64,000 nt of DNA from Ectopseudomonas chengduensis (GTDB taxonomy: Bacteria; Pseudomonadota; Gammaproteobacteria; Pseudomonadales; Pseudomonadaceae). Every line of letters starts with the position of its first letter. Within the stretch, counting starts at the first letter, position 1. Below, one piece after another: positions 10,474 to 21,332 of this stretch. The notes under the pieces were generated by a model. It was not told the DNA's origin and ran no database searches. It worked only from the letters and a program-made list of their open reading frames with translations. The stretch lies in assembly GCF_015712065.1 (NCBI RefSeq), contig NZ_JACFYZ010000007.1, forward strand, positions 124,001-188,000, written 5' to 3'. Made by a program: the position numbers and the translations under genes.

Positions 10474-11154
10474 CTAGCCTTCGCCAATGGCGAAGCCCTC
10501 CGCGCGCATTTTTTTCAGGATATCCTGCCAGCGAGAGAGCTTCTTGGTGTCGCTCTTGCGTGTGTTGGAGCCTGCGAGGTAGAGGCCTTCGGCATTGAAG
10601 GCGTACACCGGCAGCAGGTCCTTGCGTTGCGAGGCAGGGCGGATGTCGTTGATCAGGTTGTCGAGCACCAGTGGCTCGGCGCTAGGGCTGGCGTAATAGG
10701 TCAGCACCATGTGCGCCTGGTTGTAGTTCAGCGCCTTGACGTAGGTGATGCGCAGCTTTTCGCTGGGGATGCCGAGGCGGCGCAGGGTGAAGTACTTGGC
10801 GATGGAGTAGTCCTCGCAATCGCCGGCGCCCTTGATCAGCATTTCTACTGGGGTGGCCCAGTAGTCGTTCTCGCGCCAGAGCTGAATGTCGTCGACGAAG
10901 CGGATGGTGCGGTTGAAGAAGCGATTGACCTCATTGAGCTTGTCCGCCTCGTTCAGGCTGGTGCTGCTCTTGATCAACTCTTCCCAGTCGAGAATGCGTT
11001 TGCGTGCAGGGCCGAGGTTGCCGTAGCGGTTTTCCGCATTCTTCACGATCACGGCGAAGTCCCAATCGGCTACTGCCAGCGCGGCCAGCAGCCCGCCGCC
11101 AATCCACAGGATCAGCAGCCGCCACCGCCATCCCTGAACGCGCAGCCGTCGCAT
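10474..11154 (-). CDS. lapG: LapG, periplasmic cysteine protease releasing the adhesin
   Basis: The product (226 aa) is a bacterial transglutaminase-like cysteine protease (BTLCP family, DUF920). An N-terminal hydrophobic segment (about residues 11-29) serves as signal or anchor. The catalytic triad is visible as Cys113 in GDCEDYS, His148 in NQAHMVL and Asp165 in LVLDNL. LapG cuts near the N-terminus of LapA-type adhesins and frees them from the outer membrane when LapD is not bound to c-di-GMP. It also needs calcium in characterised homologues. It is the first gene of the lapG-lapD operon. The target site cannot be checked because the adhesin N-terminus is outside the window. Confidence 0.95.
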   Translation of the reverse strand: MRRLRVQGWRWRLLILWIGGGLLAALAVADWDFAVIVKNAENRYGNLGPARKRILDWEELIKSSTSLNEADKLNEVNRFFNRTIRFVDDIQLWRENDYWATPVEMLIKGAGDCEDYSIAKYFTLRRLGIPSEKLRITYVKALNYNQAHMVLTYYASPSAEPLVLDNLINDIRPASQRKDLLPVYAFNAEGLYLAGSNTRKSDTKKLSRWQDILKKMRAEGFAIGEG

Positions 11155-11272
11155 GGGGTCGTGGTCTCCAGGCTCGATTGGCAGAGTCTAGGTGAGGTGT
11201 CGGCTTTTTGCCGGCCGCTTCGTCACTGTAAGAAAGCAGCGTCAAAAGCTTGTCGAGAAAGTGACTGGCTCC

Positions 11273-11333
11273 CGTAGCCCGGATGCAATCCGGGGGACTC
11301 CCGCTGAGCTGTCGGATAGCATCCGGGCTGCGC
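11273..11333. repeat. Palindromic repeat, GTAGCCCGGAT family
   Basis: GTAGCCCGGATGCAATCCGG begins at 11273, and a second inverted arm, GCATCCGGGCTG, lies at 11319-11330. Related copies are at 23647, 44591 (half) and 48093. It lies upstream of lapG and just beyond the ybaN 3' end. Confidence 0.7.
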
Positions 11334-11340
11334 AGAGCGC

Positions 11341-11739
11341 TCAGGGATTGGGCAGGGTCTTCTGCTTGAGGATATACAGGCTGACCAGCGCCGCACTGCT
11401 GAGCATGAACACGCGCGCCCAGGGCATGGGCACCAGATAGCAGGAGAAGCTGATGCTGGCCCACATCAGCACCAGGGCGTAGACCTTGCCCTTGAGTGGG
11501 ATGCCCTGGCCTTCGAGGTAGTCGCGAATCCACGGCCCCAGGCGCGGGTGGGTGACCAGCCAGAGGTAGAAACGCCGTGAGCTGCGCACAAAGCAGGCCG
11601 CCGCCAGGAGCAGGAATGGCGTGGTCGGCAGTACGGGCAGGAAGATGCCGATGACCCCGAGTGCCACGCTCAACCAGCCGATGGTCAGCAGCAGGTAACG
11701 GACACTGCGATGGCGGCTTGGCTGGATGTCACGCGGCAT
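11341..11739 (-). CDS. YbaN family (DUF454) inner-membrane protein
   Basis: The protein (132 aa) is small and hydrophobic. Family features are the segment GVIGIFLPVLPTTPFLLLA (about residues 28-46), an RRFYLWL stretch with HPRLGPWI, and two or three further membrane segments near the C-terminus. Length and motifs match the DUF454/YbaN family, whose function is not established. It lies 44 bp downstream of the UPF0149 gene on the same strand, with a GC-rich hairpin (AGCCGGGGC/GCCCCGGCT, 11757-11776) between them. The N-terminus is basic, as expected for a cytoplasmic-in membrane protein. Confidence 0.85.
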   Translation of the reverse strand: MPRDIQPSRHRSVRYLLLTIGWLSVALGVIGIFLPVLPTTPFLLLAAACFVRSSRRFYLWLVTHPRLGPWIRDYLEGQGIPLKGKVYALVLMWASISFSCYLVPMPWARVFMLSSAALVSLYILKQKTLPNP

Positions 11740-11783
11740 GGGCGGGTCTTGGCGGCAGCCGGGGCGTGCCCCGGCTCATGGGG

Positions 11784-12368
11784 TCAGTGGCGAGGCTTGA
11801 GCAGTGCGGGTTTTTCTTCCGGAGCCTGGCACAGCAGGAAGAGGGCGGTCAGCAGCTCGGGAATCTGGTCGATCATGCTGTCTACCAAGTCGCGGTCGCG
11901 AGCGATCTCGGCGAACTCGGTCTGTTCGTCGAACAGACCGGAGCCGACCATGATCGGCAGCAGCAACTCGCTGACTTCGTCTTCGGCATCTTCGAACCAC
12001 ACCGCTTCACGCAGGAACACCCCTTCCATGAAGCCGATGCACCAGCCGCGCAGGTCGGAGTCATCCGGTTCGTCACCGAGATCCAGATCGCACGGCAACT
12101 CGGGCTCTTCCTCGCCGGCCAGCTGACGCGCAATGTGGGCCTTGAGGTGGACCAGCGTGCTTTCGATCTCTTCGCGTTCGGCGTCGCTGCGGTAGTGCGG
12201 CGGCTCGGCGAACAGCGCATCGATCCACTCACGCTCCGGTACCTGATCCGGGCAGATCGCCAGGGCGGTCAGGTAGCCATGGGCGGCCACGTAGTCCAAC
12301 GCCTCTTCGTGCAGCTCATCGGCATCGAGAAAGGCTTGCAGGCGGGACAGTTGCTCAGCGAAGGACAT
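11784..12368 (-). CDS. UPF0149 (YecA/YgfB) family protein
   Basis: The protein (194 aa) is strongly acidic. It shows the UPF0149 pattern: an N-terminal helical part with LHEEALDYVAAHGYLTAL (about residues 18-36), EREWIDALF, and a C-terminal GWCIGFMEGVFLREAVW segment (about 107-123). There is no signal peptide. YgfB in P. aeruginosa has been linked to repression of ampDh3, but this protein could be a YecA-type paralogue, so no specific role is claimed. The gene is divergent from recQ, with 171 bp between the starts. Confidence 0.85.
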   Translation of the reverse strand: MSFAEQLSRLQAFLDADELHEEALDYVAAHGYLTALAICPDQVPEREWIDALFAEPPHYRSDAEREEIESTLVHLKAHIARQLAGEEEPELPCDLDLGDEPDDSDLRGWCIGFMEGVFLREAVWFEDAEDEVSELLLPIMVGSGLFDEQTEFAEIARDRDLVDSMIDQIPELLTALFLLCQAPEEKPALLKPRH

Positions 12369-12539
12369 CGTGGGGTTACCTTGAGGCTTAGGGGATAAAC
12401 GATGAAGGATTCTAGTTCACCGCTGCCTCTGCGACCAGCACGGGCGCTCTACTAACGGCGATTGAGCGGCTTCGGACGGGTAGGCGCCCTGTTGCCTGCG
12501 ATCCTGCGGCATAATGCGCGGCTAGATTTGGAGGCCTTC

Positions 12540-14672
<2,133 letters not shown>

Positions 14673-14727
14673 GCGCCCTCGGTGAAACTCGGTCGCCTGA
14701 TTCTGGCGGCATTTCGCTCACAGGGCT

Positions 14728-14887
14728 AACAGGCCGTTGAAAAACGTAGGCGAGGTAGCCATTGCAAGGCAAAAAGCAGGCGAAAAAGCGGAGTTTATGA
14801 GTTGTAAATGAGCATTTGACCGGGCTGGCGTTCCAGCCTGTTTTTAACGCAGCAATGGCAACGCAGGTAGTTTTTCACCGGTCTGCT
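14728..14887. repeat. Long hairpin repeat (copy 1 of 3)
   Basis: This roughly 160-bp imperfect palindrome has ends AGGCCGTTGAAAAAC and GTTTTTCACCGGTCTGC. Its core reads TTGCAAGGCAAAAAGCAGGC, CGGAGTTTATGAGTTGTAAA, TGAGCATTTG and CTGTTTTTAACGCAGCA. The same core words recur in order at 36480-36619 and, in opposite orientation and diverged, at 38202-38374. It encodes nothing. It fills the gap between recQ and the GGDEF gene. Confidence 0.8.
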
Positions 14888-14922
14888 AAGGTGTGGGCAG
14901 GCCGCCAGATAACGAGGTGAGG

Positions 14923-16083
14923 GTGCCTAACTATCACGCCTGGCCCGACGAAGTTCGTTCGAGCCCCTATGCCGACCAGTTGAGCCTGGGCTTTCGTCGG
15001 TTGCGTTTTTCCCGCGCTCTCGAGCGTGAATATCGTGCGCACATGCTCGAGGACGGCTTCGAGCTCAAACGTATCGCGCTCTGCGTGGCCACGGTCATCT
15101 GGCTGGCCCTGACTGCGCTCGACATGTTGGTGGTGCCTGCGTCACACCTGGGCTGGGTGATCGCCGTGCGCCTGGTGGTGCTGGTCATCCTGCTGGTTTG
15201 CGCGACCCTGATCCTGCGGCGTCGCCACAGCCATCTTCTGTTACCGCTGAGCATGACCTGCATCCTCGTGCTCGGCGTGGGGGCAGCGATGATTGTCGGT
15301 ATCGCCCATCGCGCCGACCCCGGCTACCCCTACGAAGGTCTGTTGCTGGTGAGCATGGCGGCGTACTTCCTGGTCGGCCTGCGCTTGAACGAGGCCCTTG
15401 CCTGTTCCCTGGTGATTTTGCTTGCCTATGTGATAGCGGAATTGGCCGCGGGGCTGCCTGCTCCGAGGCTGATCAACAACCTGTTGTTTCTGGTCTTCGG
15501 CAATCTTATCGGCGCTGTCGGTTGCTACCTCCTGGAATACAAATCACGCGAGCATTTTCTGATCAGCCACCTGATGCAGCTCCTTGCCTACCACGACAGC
15601 CTGACCGGGCTGCACAACCGTCGTAGCTTCAATCGACAGTTCGAGCGCCTGTGGCGCCAGGCGCAGCGTGACGGCATATCGATTGCGTTGCTGCTCTGCG
15701 ACATCGACCATTTCAAGGCCTACAACGACTGCTACGGTCATCAGGCTGGCGACGCGGCTTTGCAGCGTGTCGGCTCACTGATCAAGCAGGCGGCGCGGCG
15801 ACCACTGGATATGGGCGTACGGCTTGGCGGTGAGGAGTTCGCGCTGCTGTTGTTCGACATCAGTGCCGATGAAGCCAGGCAACGCGCCGAGGCCCTTCGC
15901 CATTCGCTGGAGGAGGCAGGCATTGCCCACCGCGGCTCCGATAGCGCCGATGTACTGACCATGTCCATCGGCGTCGCCTGCCTTAGCCCGGATAGTCAGC
16001 CTGAATTGAGCCAGCTCTACGAACAGGCTGACCGAGCGCTATACGAGGCCAAGGCTTTCGGGCGTAACAGGGTGGCGGCCTGA
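14923..16083 (+). CDS. Membrane-bound diguanylate cyclase, HsbD-like
   Basis: The product (386 aa from GTG 14923) has an N-terminal membrane part with about six helices (about residues 50-215) and a C-terminal GGDEF domain. That domain has LLCDIDHFKAYND, the active-site motif GGEEF, and a product-inhibition I-site RPLD five residues before it. It should synthesise c-di-GMP from two GTP. Its place next to recQ, and its size, match P. aeruginosa PA3343/HsbD, which acts with HsbA in the HptB pathway (from memory). GTG 14923 has GAGG at 14914-14917. A GTG at 14893 would add ten residues. The hptB-hsbRA genes are not adjacent here. Confidence 0.88.
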   Translation: MPNYHAWPDEVRSSPYADQLSLGFRRLRFSRALEREYRAHMLEDGFELKRIALCVATVIWLALTALDMLVVPASHLGWVIAVRLVVLVILLVCATLILRRRHSHLLLPLSMTCILVLGVGAAMIVGIAHRADPGYPYEGLLLVSMAAYFLVGLRLNEALACSLVILLAYVIAELAAGLPAPRLINNLLFLVFGNLIGAVGCYLLEYKSREHFLISHLMQLLAYHDSLTGLHNRRSFNRQFERLWRQAQRDGISIALLLCDIDHFKAYNDCYGHQAGDAALQRVGSLIKQAARRPLDMGVRLGGEEFALLLFDISADEARQRAEALRHSLEEAGIAHRGSDSADVLTMSIGVACLSPDSQPELSQLYEQADRALYEAKAFGRNRVAA

Positions 16084-16174
16084 CTTGCAGTCGGGGCGCA
16101 ACGAGCCGGTCGCATTCTGCAACGCTCATGGCGCAATCTGCGCTTGCCCTGCGCATCGGGTTATGGCTAGCTGG

Positions 16175-16185
16175 CTAATAATTAG
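16175..16185. promoter_or_regulatory. Possible MarR-type operator
   Basis: The interrupted palindrome CTAAT-A-ATTAG lies 31 bp before the marR-like start codon, in an AT-rich stretch. MarR-family regulators often bind such sites in their own promoters. This is inference from sequence symmetry and position only. Confidence 0.3.
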
Positions 16186-16215
16186 TTTTTGACCTTTGTA
16201 TGAGTCCGCTTGCCC

Positions 16216-16647
16216 ATGTCTTACCCCGATCAACATCGCTTTGCCATGCAGGTTGCCCAGCTATCCCGTGCCTGGCGTTCCGAACTCGATAGACGCCTGG
16301 TAGGGCTGGGCCTGTCCCAGGCTCGCTGGCTGGTGCTGCTGCACCTGGCGCGCTTCAGTGAAATGCCGACCCAGCGTGAATTGGCGCAAAGCATCGGCGT
16401 AGAAGGGCCGACGCTGGCGCGTCTACTCGACAGTCTCGAAAGCCAGGGGCTGGTTACTCGCGTGGCGGTACCCGAAGACCGCCGTGCCAAGAAGATTGCG
16501 CTGCAGCCGGACGCGCAGCCTTTGATCGAGAAGATCGAAGCGATTTCCACCCAACTGCGCCATGAAGTCTTCGCCGGCATCGACGAGGAGGATCTGCGTC
16601 GCTGTCAGCAGGTGCACGCTCGAGTGCTCGGCAACCTGATGAAGTGA
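16216..16647 (+). CDS. MarR/SlyA family transcriptional regulator
   Basis: The protein (143 aa) is a winged-helix DNA-binding regulator. The recognition region is PTQRELAQSIGVEGPTLARL (about residues 53-72), followed by the wing motif VPEDRRAKKIAL (about 87-98). Both match the SlyA/MarR family, whose dimers usually sense small phenolic ligands. ATG 16216 is preferred to the TTG at 16210. PAO1 has a MarR gene in the same position beside a FimV-like gene and plpD (from memory). An AT-rich palindrome upstream suggests autoregulation. The ligand and targets are unknown. Confidence 0.9.
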   Translation: MSYPDQHRFAMQVAQLSRAWRSELDRRLVGLGLSQARWLVLLHLARFSEMPTQRELAQSIGVEGPTLARLLDSLESQGLVTRVAVPEDRRAKKIALQPDAQPLIEKIEAISTQLRHEVFAGIDEEDLRRCQQVHARVLGNLMK

Positions 16648-16668
16648 ACCGCCTGAACTGTCAAAAAT

Positions 16669-16694
16669 CCGATCATTTTTTGATCGGTTTTTTT
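16669..16694 (+). terminator. Rho-independent terminator after the MarR gene
   Basis: CCGATCA (16669-16675) and TGATCGG (16681-16687) form a stem with a T-rich loop, followed by seven T. It begins 22 bp after the stop codon. Confidence 0.85.
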
Positions 16695-16924
16695 CTGTGC
16701 CTAATTTTTGACTGATTCAACTTGATGGCACCGTGCTTTCGTCGGCAAACTGGCCCCCAAGCCGCTACTTTGTGAATTAGTAGCCATAATGCAATTCGAG
16801 ACGGCCTCGACAAGGGCCTTGTCGCCCGTTCTCGAACTATCAAGGGCGCCAGCCTCCCGGCCAAGGGATGCTCAGACAGGAAGTCGAGGAGGTGGCGTTC
16901 GAGCCGGATAACCCTGGAGGTCAC

Positions 16925-19021
16925 ATGGCTCGGGTGCGTCAATTAATGTTGGGTCTGGCGTCGGGGTCCGCCCTCTATTCGGGAATGGCACCGGCGCTTG
17001 GTTTGGGTGAAATCACGCTCCATTCTGCGCTGAATCAGCCTTTCGAGGCCGAGATCGAGCTGCTGGAAGTGGGGGACCTGAGCGCGCAGGATCTGCGTGT
17101 TGGTCTGGCGCCAGCCGAGGTGTTCAGTCGTTCGGGCGTCGAGCGCTTCTACTTTCTCAACGATCTGCGTTTCACGCCGCTTCTGCAGGGTTCACGTAGC
17201 GTGATCCGCGTGGTGTCGAGCCGTCCGGTGCGTGAGCCATACCTGAACTTCATCGTCGAAGTGGCGCGTCCCAACGGCCAATTGCTGCGTGAGTACACCG
17301 TGCTGCTGGATCCTCCCGGCTCTTCGGCTTACTCCGCCGTGGCTGCGCCAAGCGCTACGGCGCTTTCGCAACCCTCTACTCGCGCCGCAGCACCGCTCTC
17401 GCCGGTCAGCACGGTCACGCCGCCGAGTGCATCTGCTGGGCACCGTCATCAGGTCAGCCGTGGCGACAGTCTCTGGTCCATCGCCGCGCGTCTGCGTGAG
17501 CAGGGCAGTAAGCTGTCTCAGCAGGCGCTGATGGAGGGCATTCTTGCCCTTAACCCGAATGCCTTTGCTGGCGGCGATCCAAGTCGTCTACAGGCTGGCG
17601 CCGACCTGCTGCTGCCGGATGCCGCCCGTGCGGAGGCTGCCCAGCCGAGCGCTGCTCCGGTCGCTGCCGAGGCCGCACCTGCGCTCGCTGAAAACACTGC
17701 CGAAGGGCCCGTGAGCGCGCCTATGGCTGCCTTGGAGCCAGCACCGCAGCAAAGCGAAAGCCTGGAGCTGCTGGCCGAGAGGCAGCGCCAGGTCGATCTG
17801 GAGCTGGCCAACCAGGCTGCGGAAAATCTGCAGCTGCAACAAGGCTTGGCGCAACTGCAATTGCAACTGCAGCAGTTGCAGGAGCAATTGGCGCAGAAGG
17901 ATGCTCAGTTGGCTGAGCTAGCTGCGCGCAGCCCGGCCGAGCCGGTTGCCAAGCCCATTACCGCCGCGCCGGTCAGTGTCGAGGAGCCCGTGGCAGCAGA
18001 ACGTGGCTGGTGGTCGACACTGTTGGCCGGTGGTCTTGGGCTTCTGCTGTTGCTCGGTGCGCTTTTCTGGGCCGTGCGGCGGCGTGGAGAGAAAACCAGG
18101 CCGGTGGTGCAGGTACAACCAAAGGCGCAGCCACCGCAGCAACCGCCTCGTCCCCAACTCGCGGCGGTTGCCGCTCCGGTTGCCGCAGCTCCGGTGGTCA
18201 AGGCAGTACCGGCGCCGGCTCCGGTGCGTGCTCAAGGGCCGGTCGACCCGCTCGAGGCTGCCAATGTCTACATCGCCTACGGTCGCGTCAGCGAGGCGCG
18301 TGGTGAGCTGAGCAAGGCGCTGGCTCAGGACCCGCAGCGCAGCGATCTGCGCTTCCGTCTATTGGAAGTTCTGGCGCTGCTGGGTGACGGGGCGGGCTTC
18401 GCGCGTGAGGAGGCCGTGCTGCGCGCCGAAGCGTTCGACGCCGCACGCATCGATGCCTTGAAGGCGCGTCATCCTGATCTGCGGGTGACTCAGCAGGTAC
18501 CGACTGAGGCTGTCGCTGAGCAGCAACCTGCGGCAGCACCTGCGACCGAGCCTGATTTTCAGCTCAACCTTGACGACCTGTCGCTGGATGCCGACTGGGA
18601 TCTGGTCAGCCCGTTCCCGGCAACTGCCAAGGCTAAACCCAAGGCCGCTGCTGAGCCGGAGTTCGATGCCTCGTTCGCCAGCAATCTGCAGGAGCTGCCC
18701 GAGGTGTTCGAACTGCACCATGAAGACGAGCAGTTGAGCGCCTTCGGTGAGATGGAAATGGTGCTCAGTGATGAGGTGCCGGCGCTGGATGACAACTTCC
18801 TCGACGCTTTCGCCGGTGATGCCGATGCCACCGCCGCGCTGCAGGGCGACATCGATCACCTGGCAGGCAACCCGGAGCACATGGCCCAGCTCAACCAGGC
18901 GCTGGCCTATATCAAACAGGGCGATATCGCCACCGCCTGCGACATCCTCAACGAGGTGATCGACCACGGCGATGACGAGCAGAGGGAGGCCGCGCGCCAG
19001 TTGCTGGCGGAAATCGCCTGA
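16925..19021 (+). CDS. FimV/HubP-like LysM-TPR membrane protein
   Basis: The protein (698 aa) has the layout of the FimV/HubP polar-hub family. It has a signal-like N-terminus and a conserved N-domain (LGEITLHSALNQPFEAEIEL, about residues 27-46). A peptidoglycan-binding LysM motif follows (HQVSRGDSLWSIAARL, about 176-191), then a Gln/Leu-rich coiled coil (about 275-330) and one TM helix (about 362-382). The cytoplasmic tail is Ala/Pro- and acid-rich, with TPR-like repeats and the C-terminal FimV element DIATACDILNEVIDHG. The true fimV of Pseudomonas usually lies beside truA, so this is probably the paralogue next to plpD. ATG 16925 has GGAGG at 16916-16920. Confidence 0.85.
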   Translation: MARVRQLMLGLASGSALYSGMAPALGLGEITLHSALNQPFEAEIELLEVGDLSAQDLRVGLAPAEVFSRSGVERFYFLNDLRFTPLLQGSRSVIRVVSSRPVREPYLNFIVEVARPNGQLLREYTVLLDPPGSSAYSAVAAPSATALSQPSTRAAAPLSPVSTVTPPSASAGHRHQVSRGDSLWSIAARLREQGSKLSQQALMEGILALNPNAFAGGDPSRLQAGADLLLPDAARAEAAQPSAAPVAAEAAPALAENTAEGPVSAPMAALEPAPQQSESLELLAERQRQVDLELANQAAENLQLQQGLAQLQLQLQQLQEQLAQKDAQLAELAARSPAEPVAKPITAAPVSVEEPVAAERGWWSTLLAGGLGLLLLLGALFWAVRRRGEKTRPVVQVQPKAQPPQQPPRPQLAAVAAPVAAAPVVKAVPAPAPVRAQGPVDPLEAANVYIAYGRVSEARGELSKALAQDPQRSDLRFRLLEVLALLGDGAGFAREEAVLRAEAFDAARIDALKARHPDLRVTQQVPTEAVAEQQPAAAPATEPDFQLNLDDLSLDADWDLVSPFPATAKAKPKAAAEPEFDASFASNLQELPEVFELHHEDEQLSAFGEMEMVLSDEVPALDDNFLDAFAGDADATAALQGDIDHLAGNPEHMAQLNQALAYIKQGDIATACDILNEVIDHGDDEQREAARQLLAEIA

Positions 19022-19043
19022 CCGCCTCTGCTGCTGCACCTGA

Positions 19044-19069
19044 CGAGGCCGCGCATATGCGCGGCCTCG
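19044..19069. terminator. Perfect palindrome between convergent genes, probable shared terminator
   Basis: The 26-bp perfect palindrome CGAGGCCGCG-CATATG-CGCGGCCTCG lies between the fimV-like stop (19021) and the plpD stop (19075). It has no T-run, so termination is an inference from position and symmetry. Confidence 0.55.
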
Positions 19070-19074
19070 CCGTT

Positions 19075-21261
19075 TCAGAAGCTCTTGCCCAGGTTCAGAT
19101 ACAGCGCCTTTTCCCGCTCGTCGTTGAAGCCGTAGCTGAAGTTCAGCGGGCCCAGCGGTGTATCCAGCCCAAGGAAGATGCTGGCGGCGTTGATATAGCC
19201 GCTGTCGAAGGCGTTGTCGTTGTTCCAGGCGCGGCCGCGCTCCAGCGACAGGCCCAGGTACAGCGGGAAGTTCAGCGGCAACATCGAGGTTTGCGTCATG
19301 CGCCGGTAGTAGATCATCCGCGCCAACGCCATGTTCTGGCCGCTTAGCGAGTCCTGACGAAAGCCGGACAGCTCCTGGGCGCCACCGAGAATGAAGCCCG
19401 AGGTGACCACTTCTGCCTCATCCAGGGTGCGTCCGTAGCGACCACCGAGCAGCCAGGTGTTGGGTCCGTGGCTGTAGGCCTTGTCCAGCTTCAGCTGCCA
19501 TTGGCGATATTCCTCGTCCGAGCCCAGCCCGCGGTCATACTTGCGCAGCATCAGGCCTATGTCCTCGCCGGTACGTGGGAAGTCGAGGTTGTCCAGGGTG
19601 TCGAAGGAGTACAGCAGTTCGTAGTACCCCTCGCTGAAACTGAAGCTGGGCAGGTCGCGCTCGCCGACGCGTACATCCGCCTCGCCCCAGGCCTGAGCGA
19701 TGCCGAAACGAATCTCGCCGTTGTTGGCAATCTGCCGGCCTAGATTGAGGCCATAGCCGTAACGCTCCAGGCGGTATTCGGCGATGGGGTCGTTGTCCAG
19801 GATCGCTTCGACGTTCTGTGCCTCGCCGAACAGGTAGGGTGCGACGAAGTAGCGCGAGCCGGCGTCCAGCGGTTGATAGAACTCGCTGTAGAGCTCCTGG
19901 CGGTCACCCAGCTGCAGGCGTGTCAGCCATTCCGCGCCGAGCTCGTTGATGCCGTTGATGCGGTAACTGGCGCCGATGTTGAAAGCGCTGTCGCCACGCA
20001 TGTCATCGGACAGGTTCAACCCCAGGCGCAGGTAGTCGGTGCCGGTACGTTTGCCACGGGCATCGATCACCAGAGCACTGCCGCGCTCGTCCAGCGGCTC
20101 TACCCGGTATTGCACGCGCTCGAAGTAGTCCAGGCCGTACAGCGTGCCCATGTCTTTCTGCAAGCGATCCATGTCCAGTGGCTCGCCGAGCGGTTGGCGA
20201 ATATGCCGGCGAATCACTGCATCGCCGACTTTCGAGTCGTTTTCCACCTGAATCTCGCGAATCACCGGTGTGCGCTGTTCGCGCGAGCGCGCCATGGCCA
20301 ACGCCGGGTTGCCGGCGCTGCTGGTGCGCAAGCGAGCCAGGCGCTCTGCCTGAATCTGCGTGGCGCGATAACCGGCGTCCATCATCTGTTCGCCACGATT
20401 GAAGTCGGCGACGCCGAAGCCGGCTAGAGGAGGCAGGATCAATACGTCGTCCGCCTCCAGGGTTTCGAGTTGGGCCTCGGAGTTCTTGCGCATCATCAGG
20501 TTGATCGACTGGTTCATCACGTCGACCACGGTGAGCAGGTCCTTGGCCGGTTTAAGTGGCATACCCAGGTCGACGACGATGACGTGATCGACGCCCATCT
20601 GCCGCGCGACGTCGATTGGCACGTTGTTGACCATGCCGCCGTCGACCAGCAGGCGGCCGTCCACTTCCACCGGGGCGAACACCGCCGGGATCGACATACT
20701 GGCGCGCATCACCTGCGGCAGGTGGCCGCTGCTCATGATCACCTGTTCACCCGTGACCACATCGGTGGCCACGGCGCGATAGGGGATCGGCAGATGATCG
20801 AAATCGCGGGTGGCGCTGCGATGCACCAGCAGGCTTTCCAGCAGCAGCGCCAGGTTCTGGCCCTGAATCACGCCCAGCGGCAGGCCCAGGCTGCCGTCGT
20901 CGCGGAAGCTGAGTTTCTGCTTGATCAGAAAATCACGGTCGTCCTGCTTGCGGCGAAAGGGGATGTCCTCGCGTGGCGGTGAGTCGGACAGTGCCTGTTG
21001 CCAGTCCAGTTCCAGCGCCAGGCGCTCAAGCTCCGCCACCGAATAGCCGGCGGCATAGAGCCCACCGACGATGGCACCCATGCTGGTGCCGGCGATGGCG
21101 TCGATGCGAATACCTTGTTCCTCCAGCGCCTTGAGCACACCAATGTGTGCCAGGCCACGGGCGGCTCCGCCCGACAGCACCAGGCCGACGCGTTCGGCGG
21201 CGACGACGGGCAGGCTGGACAGGGCGAACAGGCAGAGCAGCGAAAAGAGCAGGCGGCGCAT
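19075..21261 (-). CDS. plpD: PlpD, type Vd autotransporter with patatin-like lipase passenger
   Basis: PlpD (728 aa) is a secreted class A1 phospholipase carried by its own outer-membrane barrel. The signal peptide is at residues 1-22. The patatin domain starts RVGLVLSGGAARG and has its nucleophile Ser60 in GTSMG and its catalytic Asp207 in DGGMVNN, the same numbering I recall for P. aeruginosa PlpD. A POTRA-like domain (about 325-405) precedes the barrel, which ends in the terminal Phe of YLNLGKSF, a normal BAM signal. The start at 21261 gives the expected signal peptide; a TTG at 21288 would add nine residues. It is convergent with the fimV-like gene, as in PAO1 PA3340/PA3339. Confidence 0.95.
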   Translation of the reverse strand: MRRLLFSLLCLFALSSLPVVAAERVGLVLSGGAARGLAHIGVLKALEEQGIRIDAIAGTSMGAIVGGLYAAGYSVAELERLALELDWQQALSDSPPREDIPFRRKQDDRDFLIKQKLSFRDDGSLGLPLGVIQGQNLALLLESLLVHRSATRDFDHLPIPYRAVATDVVTGEQVIMSSGHLPQVMRASMSIPAVFAPVEVDGRLLVDGGMVNNVPIDVARQMGVDHVIVVDLGMPLKPAKDLLTVVDVMNQSINLMMRKNSEAQLETLEADDVLILPPLAGFGVADFNRGEQMMDAGYRATQIQAERLARLRTSSAGNPALAMARSREQRTPVIREIQVENDSKVGDAVIRRHIRQPLGEPLDMDRLQKDMGTLYGLDYFERVQYRVEPLDERGSALVIDARGKRTGTDYLRLGLNLSDDMRGDSAFNIGASYRINGINELGAEWLTRLQLGDRQELYSEFYQPLDAGSRYFVAPYLFGEAQNVEAILDNDPIAEYRLERYGYGLNLGRQIANNGEIRFGIAQAWGEADVRVGERDLPSFSFSEGYYELLYSFDTLDNLDFPRTGEDIGLMLRKYDRGLGSDEEYRQWQLKLDKAYSHGPNTWLLGGRYGRTLDEAEVVTSGFILGGAQELSGFRQDSLSGQNMALARMIYYRRMTQTSMLPLNFPLYLGLSLERGRAWNNDNAFDSGYINAASIFLGLDTPLGPLNFSYGFNDEREKALYLNLGKSF

Positions 21262-21332
21262 GGTGGATTCCGGCAGGTGCAGAGACAAAGGCCGTTATTA
21301 TAGGCATCAAGCCCCACAGTAGAGCCGCTGCC

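Noticed and set aside
16673..16942. 89-codon minus-strand frame after the MarR gene
   Set aside because: It overlaps the terminator and the fimV-like start region, and its product has no recognisable features.
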